A program made the position numbers and the translations under genes. The notes under the pieces are model-generated. The model had not been told where the DNA came from. It saw only the letters and a list, made by a program, of their open reading frames with translations, and did not search any database. A stretch of DNA of 64,000 nt from Aphodoplasma sp045626925 (GTDB taxonomy: Bacteria; Bacillota; Clostridia; UBA1381; UMGS1253): NCBI GenBank assembly GCA_045626925.1, contig JAZUQZ010000016.1, positions 1 through 64,000 on the forward strand. Reading direction: 5' to 3'. This document shows positions 1-8,442 of the stretch, piece by piece (within the stretch, counting starts at the first letter, position 1; each line of letters opens with the position of its first letter).

Positions 1-183
1 AATCATTCTTTTTGCTGTAATCAGTGCGTGCTTGACATAAATCATATTTAATTGTTCTCGTATTGTTTTGGCATCAATCTTCTCTTCAACCATTTTGAAT
101 ACTTTTACAAACACAGCACTTTCAATTCCGTATTTGTCGCCATACATAATTTCTTCTAAAGTGTACTTTGCAATTTGTGTCAC
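1..183 (-). CDS. Partial hypothetical protein, cut by left edge
   Basis: The leftward frame is open for 61 codons from 183 to the window edge and reads as a charged helical protein (for example VFVKVFKMVEEKID). I do not recognise the family. A strong AAAGGAGG lies at 183-190. It overlaps the in-frame GTG at 183, so that GTG cannot use it. The ATT at 174 has the right spacing and the first in-frame ATG is at 147, so the start is uncertain. A good promoter lies just upstream (201-229) and resembles the promoter in front of the integrase gene at 9410-9438. Confidence 0.4.
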   Translation of the reverse strand, partial: MTQIAKYTLEEIMYGDKYGIESAVFVKVFKMVEEKIDAKTIREQLNMIYVKHALITAKRMI

Positions 184-200
184 CTCCTTTGGCAACACAA

Positions 201-229
201 ACAGTACCACAAAAAATGTTGGAAGTCAA
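201..229 (-). promoter_or_regulatory. Sigma-A promoter for the left-edge gene
   Basis: On the minus strand TTGACT (-35, 224-229) and TACTGT (-10, 201-206) are separated by 17 bases. The -10 and its downstream TTGTG, followed by AAGGAGGT, are closely similar to the region upstream of the integrase gene (9388-9438), suggesting a duplicated promoter-leader cassette. Confidence 0.55.
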
Positions 230-257
230 CGAAGGAATACAAAAGACCTTATAAAAT

Positions 258-1187
258 CTATTCCTCAACATAAGGAGTCCATACGGTTCTGCTTTTATCT
301 TTCGTATACAAAATGCCATTTTCAAATATAAAATATTTATTGTCCGGCGAAACATTTATACACTTCAAGTTTTTGTTCCTATAAAATGCATTATCTTCGA
401 TTTTAGAAACGGTTGATGGAAGATTGATTTGCTCAATGCTATCACTATAACTAAACGCATGTTTTTTGATAGTTGTTACTCCTTCTGGAAGAGTTACACT
501 TTTTATGTTATCTGCACTAAAAACGCCCATAAAACTATCGTTTTTACCTATTGTTGTTACTTTGTATGTACTTACTTTTGCCGGAATTTCAATATCGCCA
601 GAAATTCTTTTATCATCATAATCTACAATTGTTGCTGAATTCATAAATACTTTGTAATCATATCCATACCAATATCTTTCAACATTTGCATTAATAGCAA
701 AGCCTATCACAAAAATAATGATGCATAGAATCCAATAAAATCCAATACCGTCCGTTGCTCCATCTGCTGCACGTATAAACAAAAGGAATTTGCTCACGAA
801 ATAATATATGGTCCCAAATATAACAACACCCAATATTGAAAATACAACTTTGTCTAACCAATGACTGCAAAGCACCCAATCCAAGAAAACTATTAATATG
901 GCATATATACCAATAGTTTTCACTATATCTGCAACAATAAAAAATACTCTTTTATGAGGTTTTACACCACGATCTATTATGATTGTTCGAAGCAAAACTG
1001 CAACGCCAATAGCAATTGCTATTACCCATTTGTTATTAAGAATATATTCTCCGACTTTGGAAAATACCGTTGTGAATATTGCAACAGCAATTATTAGAAA
1101 CGCTCCACCTCCGAGTTCACCATAATCTATCCAACGCACAGTTCCTGAATCGCTAATTTGGAAATGTCCATTATTAAGATTGCTCAT
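258..1187 (-). CDS. Membrane protein with C-terminal BspA-type leucine-rich repeats
   Basis: The 309-residue protein has about five hydrophobic segments in residues 25-170. The predicted outside or cytosolic C-terminus contains BspA-like (LRR_5) repeats, seen as VTLPEGVTTIKKHAF and INLPSTVSKIEDNAF. Such repeats usually mediate protein or host-surface binding; the fusion to a multi-pass membrane region is less common than a secreted form. It is the last gene of the leftward envelope-protein run that begins at 8150. The start follows AAGGTGTGA. Specific function unknown. Confidence 0.75.
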   Translation of the reverse strand: MSNLNNGHFQISDSGTVRWIDYGELGGGAFLIIAVAIFTTVFSKVGEYILNNKWVIAIAIGVAVLLRTIIIDRGVKPHKRVFFIVADIVKTIGIYAILIVFLDWVLCSHWLDKVVFSILGVVIFGTIYYFVSKFLLFIRAADGATDGIGFYWILCIIIFVIGFAINANVERYWYGYDYKVFMNSATIVDYDDKRISGDIEIPAKVSTYKVTTIGKNDSFMGVFSADNIKSVTLPEGVTTIKKHAFSYSDSIEQINLPSTVSKIEDNAFYRNKNLKCINVSPDNKYFIFENGILYTKDKSRTVWTPYVEE

Positions 1188-1235
1188 TTGATCACACCTT
1201 CTTCTACTAGTAAATATGTTGCTATAGAGAATAAA

Positions 1236-1619
1236 CTAACGTCTCTTATTCGTTAAAATATTTTCTAATCGTTGGTCAAGCATTTTGACCTCGTTTCTAT
1301 TTTGTATAAGTTCGGGAAAACGATCCAATGTTTGAGATATGGTTTTTCCGCCATCATAATACCTATAAGTTAAAATTTTAAGTTCTTGTTCATTAAATTC
1401 ATCCCTCAGTTTACGACGATACGGCTTTAACATATTGTTAGCATAAGTGCCACAACGCCAAATGCGAGGTACATCGCCTTTACAGGCATTTACCCCTAAA
1501 TTATATGTAATTCCTTCTAGGAGTTTTTCAACCCAATAGTCTTTATCACCGTTTTTATAATTAATGTTTTCTGTTTCACTTAAATCAATAATTAACTCAT
1601 CATCAACACAATCATTCAT
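1236..1619 (-). CDS. Hypothetical protein (127 aa)
   Basis: A soluble 127-residue protein with no signal peptide or membrane segment. It has an acidic N-terminus and a basic, helical C-terminus that includes a YRYYDGGKT stretch. I do not recognise the family. It lies 30 bp after the 131-aa gene at 1650-2045 and 48 bp before the LRR membrane protein, all on the same strand, so it is probably co-transcribed with the envelope-protein run. Confidence 0.55.
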   Translation of the reverse strand: MNDCVDDELIIDLSETENINYKNGDKDYWVEKLLEGITYNLGVNACKGDVPRIWRCGTYANNMLKPYRRKLRDEFNEQELKILTYRYYDGGKTISQTLDRFPELIQNRNEVKMLDQRLENILTNKRR

Positions 1620-1649
1620 AAAGCACTACTCCTTTGTTATACAAATGAT

Positions 1650-2045
1650 TTATCTGCGATTTTTTACTATGTTTTCAACATATTCCAAAACTGCATTTGC
1701 GACTTCTCTTCGATATGGTCTTTCCTTTGAAACAACACCATCGTAAACAAGGGATAAATTTTCCTTAGTAGCAAGACGATTTAAAATGTTTACCGATGAT
1801 AAAACAGAATTATGGCACATAGTCCTGCGTCTATCCATATCTGTAACTTTGGATTGATATTCTTCTTTATCAATAGATTTGTATGAAAAAACTTTCATCC
1901 ACGTTTCCATATCAAATATAACCGAGTGATATTCCTCAAATGATTTTAGGGAACTATATAATATATCAAGCATATCCTTGTCTTCATGACAGGCAGTGAT
2001 AAGTTTAGTTATAGTCTCGTTGTTTATTTTGTACATACTAATCAA
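1650..2045 (-). CDS. Hypothetical protein (131 aa)
   Basis: A soluble, mostly helical 131-residue protein of unknown family. Its ATG overlaps the stop codon of the SLH gene upstream by four bases (2042-2045), which indicates translational coupling and co-transcription. No catalytic motif is visible. Confidence 0.55.
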   Translation of the reverse strand: MISMYKINNETITKLITACHEDKDMLDILYSSLKSFEEYHSVIFDMETWMKVFSYKSIDKEEYQSKVTDMDRRRTMCHNSVLSSVNILNRLATKENLSLVYDGVVSKERPYRREVANAVLEYVENIVKNRR

Positions 2046-2767
2046 CCAACACTATCCGTTTCTATTTCTTCAAAATCCAACTCAGAATCAATATCATCAA
2101 ATATTTCGTCTTCCACTATAGGAGTAGAAAATGTTATGCTATGCATCTCATACAATGATATTGATGACAACTCTCGAGAAATAGTTCCATTATTATTTGT
2201 TAAAAAATAAAATGGCACATTTAATGCATTTCTAACGATTCGAGCTATATCACCTCGTGTTGCATAATTTGTATTAATAAACTGGAGGCCATTCAATATA
2301 CCTAGTTCATTTGCTACCACTATATATCCAGAAGGATAACCACCTTTTGCCACGGCTTCATCGTTGTATCCAAGAGCTGCAACAACCATTTTGATTGCTT
2401 GTTCATATGTGATGTTTGCTTCTGGTTCAAATGTTGTGTCTGATGTTCCATTTATAATTCCTATATTTTGGGCTGTATAGATATAGTCTACTGCCCAGTG
2501 TGCATCAGAAACATCATTAAATTTACTTGTACTTTCTGTAACTTTATCATATATACCAGTTGTACATATTATTTTAGAAAATTCGGCTCTTGTTATATTA
2601 TTGTCTGGCTTAAAAGTTCCATCTGCATAACCACTTATTATATTAAATTTTGATAAATCGTCAACAATTCCTTTTAAATTGTTATCATAAATATCATTGT
2701 ATGCAAAAACTGATCCGTTTCCAACTAAGCATAAAACAATTACTATTGAAATTAAAATTTTTTTCAT
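2042..2767 (-). CDS. Secreted SLH-domain protein
   Basis: The 241-residue protein starts with a signal peptide (MKKILISIVIVLCLVGNGSVFA). It then carries two to three S-layer homology motifs (KFNIISGYADGTFKPDNNIT, IGIINGTSDTTFEP and a weaker third around residues 150-180). SLH domains bind pyruvylated secondary cell-wall polymers and hold proteins at the cell surface. The C-terminal 60 residues are acidic and unassigned. The gene starts 9 bp after the CHAP hydrolase gene, with AGGAGG just before the ATG. Confidence 0.85.
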   Translation of the reverse strand: MKKILISIVIVLCLVGNGSVFAYNDIYDNNLKGIVDDLSKFNIISGYADGTFKPDNNITRAEFSKIICTTGIYDKVTESTSKFNDVSDAHWAVDYIYTAQNIGIINGTSDTTFEPEANITYEQAIKMVVAALGYNDEAVAKGGYPSGYIVVANELGILNGLQFINTNYATRGDIARIVRNALNVPFYFLTNNNGTISRELSSISLYEMHSITFSTPIVEDEIFDDIDSELDFEEIETDSVG

Positions 2768-2776
2768 AACAACCTC

Positions 2777-4786
2777 CTATTTAAGATAAATGCAACCTTG
2801 ATATGCTCCTGAAGTAAAAGAAGATACGGATTTAACCTTCAATACGCCATCTAATGAAGAGATTTTGCCATCGCTGTAAGGTTTTTCAACATTTGCCTCG
2901 GTATAATAAACATTGTTACCCACAACTTCTTCAACAAATATTACGTGTCCGTATGAATTGTTTTTTGTGGCACCGAAACAAGCTATTGAATTTGATCTTA
3001 CTGTCCAACCCGTAGCTATGCCTCTAGCTTTTGCACCTGCATACCATTGACAACCATTTCCAGTTATTCCCGTATTGACACCTAATTTTTCTGATGCTCT
3101 GCCTCGTACATACCAAACACATTCTCCTATATAACTTGTTCCTTTTGGATAGTTATACACATTTGCAATTCTTTTGCCAAGTTGTGAAGCTATATTTGAG
3201 GAAGAGGATACAGCGGGCTTTGTAAATGTGATATATGCGGTAGAAGCATATCCACTATGATTTCCATATTTAACTGGATAGAAACCATTTGTTGCATCCC
3301 CTGTTACTGTCAAAGTACTGCCTTCTGGCATTTTTGTGACAATAGATGCATTTTTATTGGCACCAGAACGCATATTGAGATTTGCGCCATCGGTATTGTA
3401 AACATATGCAGTTTTGTTTACAGAAGGTTTTGTAAATGTGATATAGGCAGTAGATGCATAACCTGTTTTTCCATTATATTTTACAGGATAGAATCCATTA
3501 ATAATATCACCTGTGACTGTAAGAGATGCTCCTGCAGGAATTTTAACAAGAATTGATGAACTTGAATTTGCTTGTGAACGCATATTTAAATTATCGCCAT
3601 CAGTATTATAAACATAGGCTGTTTTTTCAACAAATTTTTCTAAATTACATACTGAACATATATTATTTACAAACTTGTGGTCTTCGTTGACAAGGTCAAG
3701 CTCGTTTTCTTTTATGTAAGTAAAGCAATCAGTGCACCATACATGATAGTAACTTGCAATAGTATGCTGATTATCATCTTTTATACTGATTGTTGTCTTC
3801 ATATCTTCAGATGAATGTTTTGCAGTGTTTGTATGTTTGCACTTTGATGCTTCAGATCCGGGAACGACATAGCTACATTTTTCACAGTCATCGTTCTTTA
3901 AAATATGTTTTTCATCATAAACTTTGTTTTGTAATTTTTTTATAGTTTCGCCACAATCGACACAAAGTACATCGTAGATTTCTTCAACAGTATGATATGT
4001 ATCGTCTTTTTGTGAAACTGTAGAAGACTGCCAGTTTTCTTTTGTATTTGAATGGTTGCACTTTTCTTCAATTACCGGAGCTTCATATCCGCATTTTGTA
4101 CACTTATCATTAGAAATAGCGTGTTTTTCACTATTTGTTTTCTTTTGGTTTGATTTAACTGTTTTTCCGCAATCATTACATACCTCATCATAAGCTGTTG
4201 TTACTGTATGTGTATTGTCATCTTTTTTAACTACAGTTATTTTTTCGTTTTTGTTAGAAGTGTTGCTATGTGTGCAGATTTTATTTTTCTCAATAAAACC
4301 TGTATCATTTGATGTTCTTACGCAATAAAAACCATCTTTTTCAAATAATACAGTTAATTCCTGACCTTTTGAAACTGTTGTTCTTACAGTTTGATTTGAA
4401 CCCGATGCTCCTGTTAGTGTGTCTGTAGATGGATTATGATATAAATTCGCATTAGATTTCGTTCTTACGATTTCACTTTTATAGAAGTTAGAAGAACTGG
4501 GTACGCCTGATGTGCTTACTGCTGATGTAGGAACATACGCAATCACATGTTTTCCTGTGTTATTAAAGGGATATAACACCAAATAATAATCACCATCTTG
4601 GCAAAAAACTTGCAATTTGTCATTTTTATCTACCCACCATACATCGCCGCTGTTTACGCTTGGCAAACGATAAGCAGTAGCCTTTTTGGTTGCTGTCCCG
4701 TTGTTGCTAAAGTTATATGCTCCAACCGAAACAACACAACTGAATGTCAAAATTACGCATAACATTAATGATACTATTTTTTTCAT
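2777..4786 (-). CDS. Secreted CHAP-domain cell-wall hydrolase with SH3b and Cys/His repeats
   Basis: The 669-residue exported protein has a signal peptide (1-23) and two SH3-like segments near residues 30-165. Three repeats of about 70 residues follow, each with a C-x-H-[ST]-N-T start, a CxxC pair, a H and a second CxxC (170-385). Two near-identical SH3b repeats (YVYNTDGxNLNMRS, 390-525) precede a C-terminal CHAP amidase/peptidase domain. The likely catalytic Cys is in GECVWYVRGRA and the His in HVIFVEEV. It should cut peptidoglycan cross-links or stem peptides. The three Cys/His repeats look like extracellular metal-binding knuckles and are unusual in this setting. Confidence 0.85.
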   Translation of the reverse strand: MKKIVSLMLCVILTFSCVVSVGAYNFSNNGTATKKATAYRLPSVNSGDVWWVDKNDKLQVFCQDGDYYLVLYPFNNTGKHVIAYVPTSAVSTSGVPSSSNFYKSEIVRTKSNANLYHNPSTDTLTGASGSNQTVRTTVSKGQELTVLFEKDGFYCVRTSNDTGFIEKNKICTHSNTSNKNEKITVVKKDDNTHTVTTAYDEVCNDCGKTVKSNQKKTNSEKHAISNDKCTKCGYEAPVIEEKCNHSNTKENWQSSTVSQKDDTYHTVEEIYDVLCVDCGETIKKLQNKVYDEKHILKNDDCEKCSYVVPGSEASKCKHTNTAKHSSEDMKTTISIKDDNQHTIASYYHVWCTDCFTYIKENELDLVNEDHKFVNNICSVCNLEKFVEKTAYVYNTDGDNLNMRSQANSSSSILVKIPAGASLTVTGDIINGFYPVKYNGKTGYASTAYITFTKPSVNKTAYVYNTDGANLNMRSGANKNASIVTKMPEGSTLTVTGDATNGFYPVKYGNHSGYASTAYITFTKPAVSSSSNIASQLGKRIANVYNYPKGTSYIGECVWYVRGRASEKLGVNTGITGNGCQWYAGAKARGIATGWTVRSNSIACFGATKNNSYGHVIFVEEVVGNNVYYTEANVEKPYSDGKISSLDGVLKVKSVSSFTSGAYQGCIYLK

Positions 4787-4820
4787 TGAACTTCCTCCAA
4801 TATAAATAATAAATATTTAT

Positions 4821-5345
4821 TTACCATTTCTTTAATGGTTTTGTATTTACTCTATGTCCTTCAAAATCATACCCGTTATGAACTAATGCATGGCCGATTG
4901 TCGTTTGTGACGTAACATATCTTCCAGGATTGCGAGTAACTTCATAATCACCAGTATATGTCTTTTTAATGGTTGCTGTATTAGACTCTTCATATCGATC
5001 ACTCTCATAAGTCATTGACTCAAAATGGTAGTTCTCTCTATCATAAACAATGTTATCTCTAATCCATTGACACACAACATATTCATAATTATCGGGCAGT
5101 CTATCAAATCCTAAAGACGAATATGTAAGTATTCTGCCATCGCCATTTTCTTCTTGCCATGTCATAGCATGAGTATCTGCGGTATAAACAATTGCATCAA
5201 TTGGCAAATATGTTCTTAATTTATCGCCAAGCTCACCGTCAAATGCACTTAAAATGCGTTCTACTTTATTTTGATGAACCTTTTTTCCACTCCAAATCCC
5301 CATAGAAACTATTCCAACAAAAAGAAGTAATAAAAAAAATAACAT
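4821..5345 (-). CDS. Membrane-anchored hypothetical protein
   Basis: A 174-residue protein with one N-terminal hydrophobic helix (residues 1-18) and an otherwise soluble domain rich in Tyr, Asp and Glu. It could be an uncleaved signal anchor with the domain outside the membrane. The family is not recognised. It lies between the Sel1-repeat gene and the CHAP hydrolase gene on the same strand. Confidence 0.6.
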   Translation of the reverse strand: MLFFLLLLFVGIVSMGIWSGKKVHQNKVERILSAFDGELGDKLRTYLPIDAIVYTADTHAMTWQEENGDGRILTYSSLGFDRLPDNYEYVVCQWIRDNIVYDRENYHFESMTYESDRYEESNTATIKKTYTGDYEVTRNPGRYVTSQTTIGHALVHNGYDFEGHRVNTKPLKKW

Positions 5346-5366
5346 AACTTGTTTCTCCTTACAAAA

Positions 5367-6695
5367 TCAATCGTATTTAATGGCAATATCTCCATCATGC
5401 CAAGTAATCTTCCCGTCTGAGTAATTGTATGATGCTTTCATATCTGAATCATAATGCACCAATCCGTTTTTATGACTATATGTTGTGTGAGTATCCTTGT
5501 CATAAAAAGCAATATCGTTATCTGAAAGTATGATACCAGTGTCAGCATCTATTAGACTTACAATTTTCATATTTTCATTAAGAACAACCCCTGCATCAAC
5601 ATCGAGGTAGGAGAAGGTTGTATCCGAAGAAACCGCTGCAGCTGCGTGAAGCATTTCTCTTCGGTGTTCGTCTTCAATTCTTTTTTGCTCTTCATAATGT
5701 CGCTCCACTTCGGTTAATCCTGTAAAGCCACTATCGTAGATTCTTGCACCCGAATAAGCCTGATTGTTTTCTCTGCGGACAGAAATACCACTTTTTTCTT
5801 TTAATAATATTAGATATTCTATTGCTTTTGGTGCTGTAGGATTACCAAGAGAAAGTGCTTTGTATAAATATTCCTCTGCTTTAATATAGTTTTTTGATAT
5901 CGTAGTTCCGTTTATATATAGAAGTCCAGCTTGCAAATAACCAGAGGACAAACCTTGTTTCCCAGATAATTCATAAAATTCCAGTGCTTTAACTTCGTCT
6001 ATGCTAACAACACCATTTCCATTTCGATAAAGTTCTGCTAAAACATAGGAACAGTCAGCGACACCATCATCGCTGCCTTTTGAATACCATTCAAATGCCA
6101 TTTCATCATCGGGCAAAATATTATTGCAAGAATTGTATGTATTTCCGATTTCCAGCGCAATGCTCTTGTTTCCATAATCATAACACTTTTCAAAATAATA
6201 TAATGCCATATGAAGATTTTTATCAAAGTGTTCACCATTATAATACATAGTTCCTAACATTCCGCAGGCATCGGAATATTCTTTGTCCGCTGATAGTTTG
6301 AACCACTTAGCAGCTTCTTCAAAATTTTGTGTAACATCTTCTCCCATATGATATATTTTTCCTATGCTGTAAAAAGAGATTGCATTTCCACATAATTTGT
6401 AATATTCAATAGCCTTATCTATGTCTTTAGGAACGCCTCTTCCTAGTTGGTGTAATGCGCCTAAATCTTGAACAGCTAACAAATAATTATCTTCTGCTGC
6501 TTTTCTATAAAACCTTATAGCATTTTCGGCATCATTCTTTTTGCCTAGATATATCCTTGCTAGTGTATAACAAACTTCTGCATTGCCATCTGCAATACTT
6601 AAAAGCATATCAATCCCTTTGTCTATTTGATCATTCTTATCATCAAGACAATATTTTACACCTGTATTGAAAACTTCTTTTAATTCTGGATTCAT
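5367..6695 (-). CDS. Sel1-repeat protein
   Basis: A 442-residue soluble protein. Residues 15-300 are tandem Sel1-like (TPR-related) repeats of about 36 residues, seen as A..YLG....D...A...Y..AAE.....A...LG..Y..G. The last 100 residues lack repeats and contain short beta-like units (SYLDVDAGVVLN, VSLIDADTGIILS). Sel1 repeats are protein-binding scaffolds. No signal peptide is present, so it should be cytosolic. The start follows AGAAGGTACTTT. Confidence 0.8.
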   Translation of the reverse strand: MNPELKEVFNTGVKYCLDDKNDQIDKGIDMLLSIADGNAEVCYTLARIYLGKKNDAENAIRFYRKAAEDNYLLAVQDLGALHQLGRGVPKDIDKAIEYYKLCGNAISFYSIGKIYHMGEDVTQNFEEAAKWFKLSADKEYSDACGMLGTMYYNGEHFDKNLHMALYYFEKCYDYGNKSIALEIGNTYNSCNNILPDDEMAFEWYSKGSDDGVADCSYVLAELYRNGNGVVSIDEVKALEFYELSGKQGLSSGYLQAGLLYINGTTISKNYIKAEEYLYKALSLGNPTAPKAIEYLILLKEKSGISVRRENNQAYSGARIYDSGFTGLTEVERHYEEQKRIEDEHRREMLHAAAAVSSDTTFSYLDVDAGVVLNENMKIVSLIDADTGIILSDNDIAFYDKDTHTTYSHKNGLVHYDSDMKASYNYSDGKITWHDGDIAIKYD

Positions 6696-6707
6696 AAAGT
6701 ACCTTCT

Positions 6708-7496
6708 TTACTCTACAGGATAGTCGTTATTCCAATCTCCCTCAAAGCAATATCCATCACTTTGCTTATATATACCATATCCATGTCTTATGCCGTTTTG
6801 CCAATAACCAAAATAAACGCCATCAACGTACCACATAGTACCAGCACCGTTTTTCTCACCATCTTCATAGATTCCGTCATAGTATGTACCATCCGTATAT
6901 ATGGTAAGGCCTCGACCATTTTTCATACCATTATAAAAATCTCCTAAATATCTTTCGCCATCAGCATAAATATATAAGCCACGCTTAATTTCTCCATCAT
7001 CAAAGAGTCCTTCAAAATAATCTCCGTTGGGAAGAATCATATATCCGTTTCCACAATGAAAGTCATCACAGGAACCTTCTTTGTAATAGACATCGCCTAT
7101 ATTACCTGTTGCAGGTATAAAATTCCTTAAAAAATACAATCTGCTCCAAGCTTCATTTTCTCTTTCAAATACAGTTTTAGTAGCATCTGTATCAACAGAT
7201 GTTCTGGTCGGATCTACTGCTCCAGTAACAAGATTACCTGAACCTTGTAGAAGTTTTCCGAGTCCATATCCAAAGTCTCCAGCAGCAAGATGAAAGGCCC
7301 CCATCATACCTTGACCGATGCCTTTTGCAATTTTTCCTGCTGATGCATGTTTTAATGGATTTGTAGAGCTTGCATATACAGAATGTTCAACCGGTGGTGC
7401 GGAGATGGTTGATAAACAATCTTTATTATTGGTGAAATCAAGCTGTGGCAAACAACCATGAGCAATTCGATATTCTAAATCTTTTTGTGTAATCAT
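6708..7496 (-). CDS. MORN-repeat protein
   Basis: The 262-residue protein has a Gly-rich N-terminal region (about 55-100, GKIAKGIGQGMMGAF) that could associate with membranes. Five MORN repeats fill residues 155-262 (GNGYMILPNGDYFEGLF, NGRGLTIYTDGTYYDGIY, GAGTMWYVDGVYFGYW and others). MORN repeats form beta-hairpin scaffolds that bind lipids or proteins. Bacterial examples are poorly characterised. It sits 12 bp from both neighbours, which encode Sel1 proteins, so the three probably act together. Confidence 0.8.
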   Translation of the reverse strand: MITQKDLEYRIAHGCLPQLDFTNNKDCLSTISAPPVEHSVYASSTNPLKHASAGKIAKGIGQGMMGAFHLAAGDFGYGLGKLLQGSGNLVTGAVDPTRTSVDTDATKTVFERENEAWSRLYFLRNFIPATGNIGDVYYKEGSCDDFHCGNGYMILPNGDYFEGLFDDGEIKRGLYIYADGERYLGDFYNGMKNGRGLTIYTDGTYYDGIYEDGEKNGAGTMWYVDGVYFGYWQNGIRHGYGIYKQSDGYCFEGDWNNDYPVE

Positions 7497-7508
7497 AATA
7501 TCCTCCGT

Positions 7509-8150
7509 TTATTTCAGTGAATGACCTTTTGCATCACAATTTATATTTCCGGTCAAAACCATAAAACATTCTATAAGTGCCCAAATTTGTGAAATAGGAG
7601 CACCAATAACAGTTATTGTTAATACAAGTTGAATGATTGCCTTTTTGGTAAATCCTATATAAAAATTATGTGCTCCAAAACTACCAAAAACGAACGCTAA
7701 CACTGCTGCAACTACTTTGCTTTTTTGTTTGCCGCCAAAATTAGATGCTTCACCGAATTTAGGGATATTGGAAACAGGTGCGCTTGGTGGTATGTATCCG
7801 CTACCTTGTTGTACCTGTGGTTTTTCTACCTGAGTCTGTTGCTCAGAATTTTCAAGTTGACTTAACACATTTTTGGCATTTGCATAGCCTAATTCTGCAG
7901 ATTTTTTGTAGTATGTAATGGCTATATCCATGTTCATTTCAACACCATTTCCATTTTCGTAAGCTTTACCGAGCTGGTAATTTCCCAAGCCGCTTCCGTT
8001 CTCTGCACACATTTTGAAATATTCCAATGCTTTGTTAATGTCTTTTTCTGTGCCATTACCCTTTAAATATGCAACTGCAACTTTCTCTTGCGCTTTCACA
8101 TCTCCGGCATCGGCCATGCCAATTAATTCTTGAATTCCTTCCATTTTCAA
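7509..8150 (-). CDS. Sel1-repeat protein with C-terminal TM2 domain
   Basis: Residues 5-105 carry two to three Sel1 repeats (AYLKGNGTEKDINKALEYF and AYENGNGVEMNMDIAITYY). A Pro/Gln-rich linker follows, and a TM2 domain occupies residues 145-213 with two membrane helices and the diagnostic FGSFGAHNFYIG. It should be membrane-anchored with the repeats in the cytosol. It is the first gene of the leftward run, and its AGGAGGA ribosome site lies at 8152-8158. No promoter is evident in the 46 bp up to the inverted repeat at 8197. Confidence 0.85.
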   Translation of the reverse strand: MKMEGIQELIGMADAGDVKAQEKVAVAYLKGNGTEKDINKALEYFKMCAENGSGLGNYQLGKAYENGNGVEMNMDIAITYYKKSAELGYANAKNVLSQLENSEQQTQVEKPQVQQGSGYIPPSAPVSNIPKFGEASNFGGKQKSKVVAAVLAFVFGSFGAHNFYIGFTKKAIIQLVLTITVIGAPISQIWALIECFMVLTGNINCDAKGHSLK

Positions 8151-8196
8151 TTCCTCCTAAATGTTTATTACTAATTTTGCTTTTTAGATATAAAAC

Positions 8197-8230
8197 TTAA
8201 CACCACATAATCGGCATTATGTGGTGTTAA
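8197..8230. repeat. Left recombination-site candidate of an invertible segment
   Basis: A perfect dyad: two 15-base arms (TTAACACCACATAAT and its reverse complement) flank a four-base centre, CGGC. The inner 24 bp (8202-8225) recur exactly, in inverted orientation, at 8443-8466. A site with inverted arms around an asymmetric centre is the form used by tyrosine recombinases, and a recombinase gene lies 250 bp away. Confidence 0.75.
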
Positions 8231-8442
8231 ATAATCATAAGTGGGTACTTTATAGAATTGATGTGCTGAAGAATTAAATTTTTACAACGATTTTTAGGTC
8301 AACGGTAGATTGAAATATACCCTTGACCTGATTGTTATGTTGTTTTTTACAAAATTATTTTGTTTTCGACATAATTGTACGCATTTCATTGACAAAACAT
8401 AGTTTTGATGATATAATTTTATGTATGAAAGTATGCTTTCTA
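8226..8442. other. Putative invertible promoter segment (inverton)
   Basis: About 217 AT-rich bases lie between two identical inverted 24-bp sites and contain no gene. The only strong promoter inside is on the plus strand at 8389-8417, pointing toward the recombinase 3' end. Flipping the segment would aim it at the gene starting at 8150. Known gut Firmicute invertons have the same plan: inverted repeats, an internal promoter and an adjacent tyrosine recombinase. Confidence 0.7.
8389..8417 (+). promoter_or_regulatory. Sigma-A promoter inside the invertible segment
   Basis: Consensus TTGACA (8389-8394) and TATAAT (8412-8417) are separated by 17 bases. In the orientation given it reads rightward, antisense into the recombinase gene, and no plus-strand gene follows until 13913. 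After inversion it would transcribe leftward through the left site into 7509-8150, giving a leader of roughly 90 nt. Confidence 0.8.

Noticed and set aside
3220..3625. Tandem DNA repeats suggesting a mobile or CRISPR-like array
   Set aside because: They are the coding repeats of the two SH3b domains of the CHAP protein; no regular spacers.
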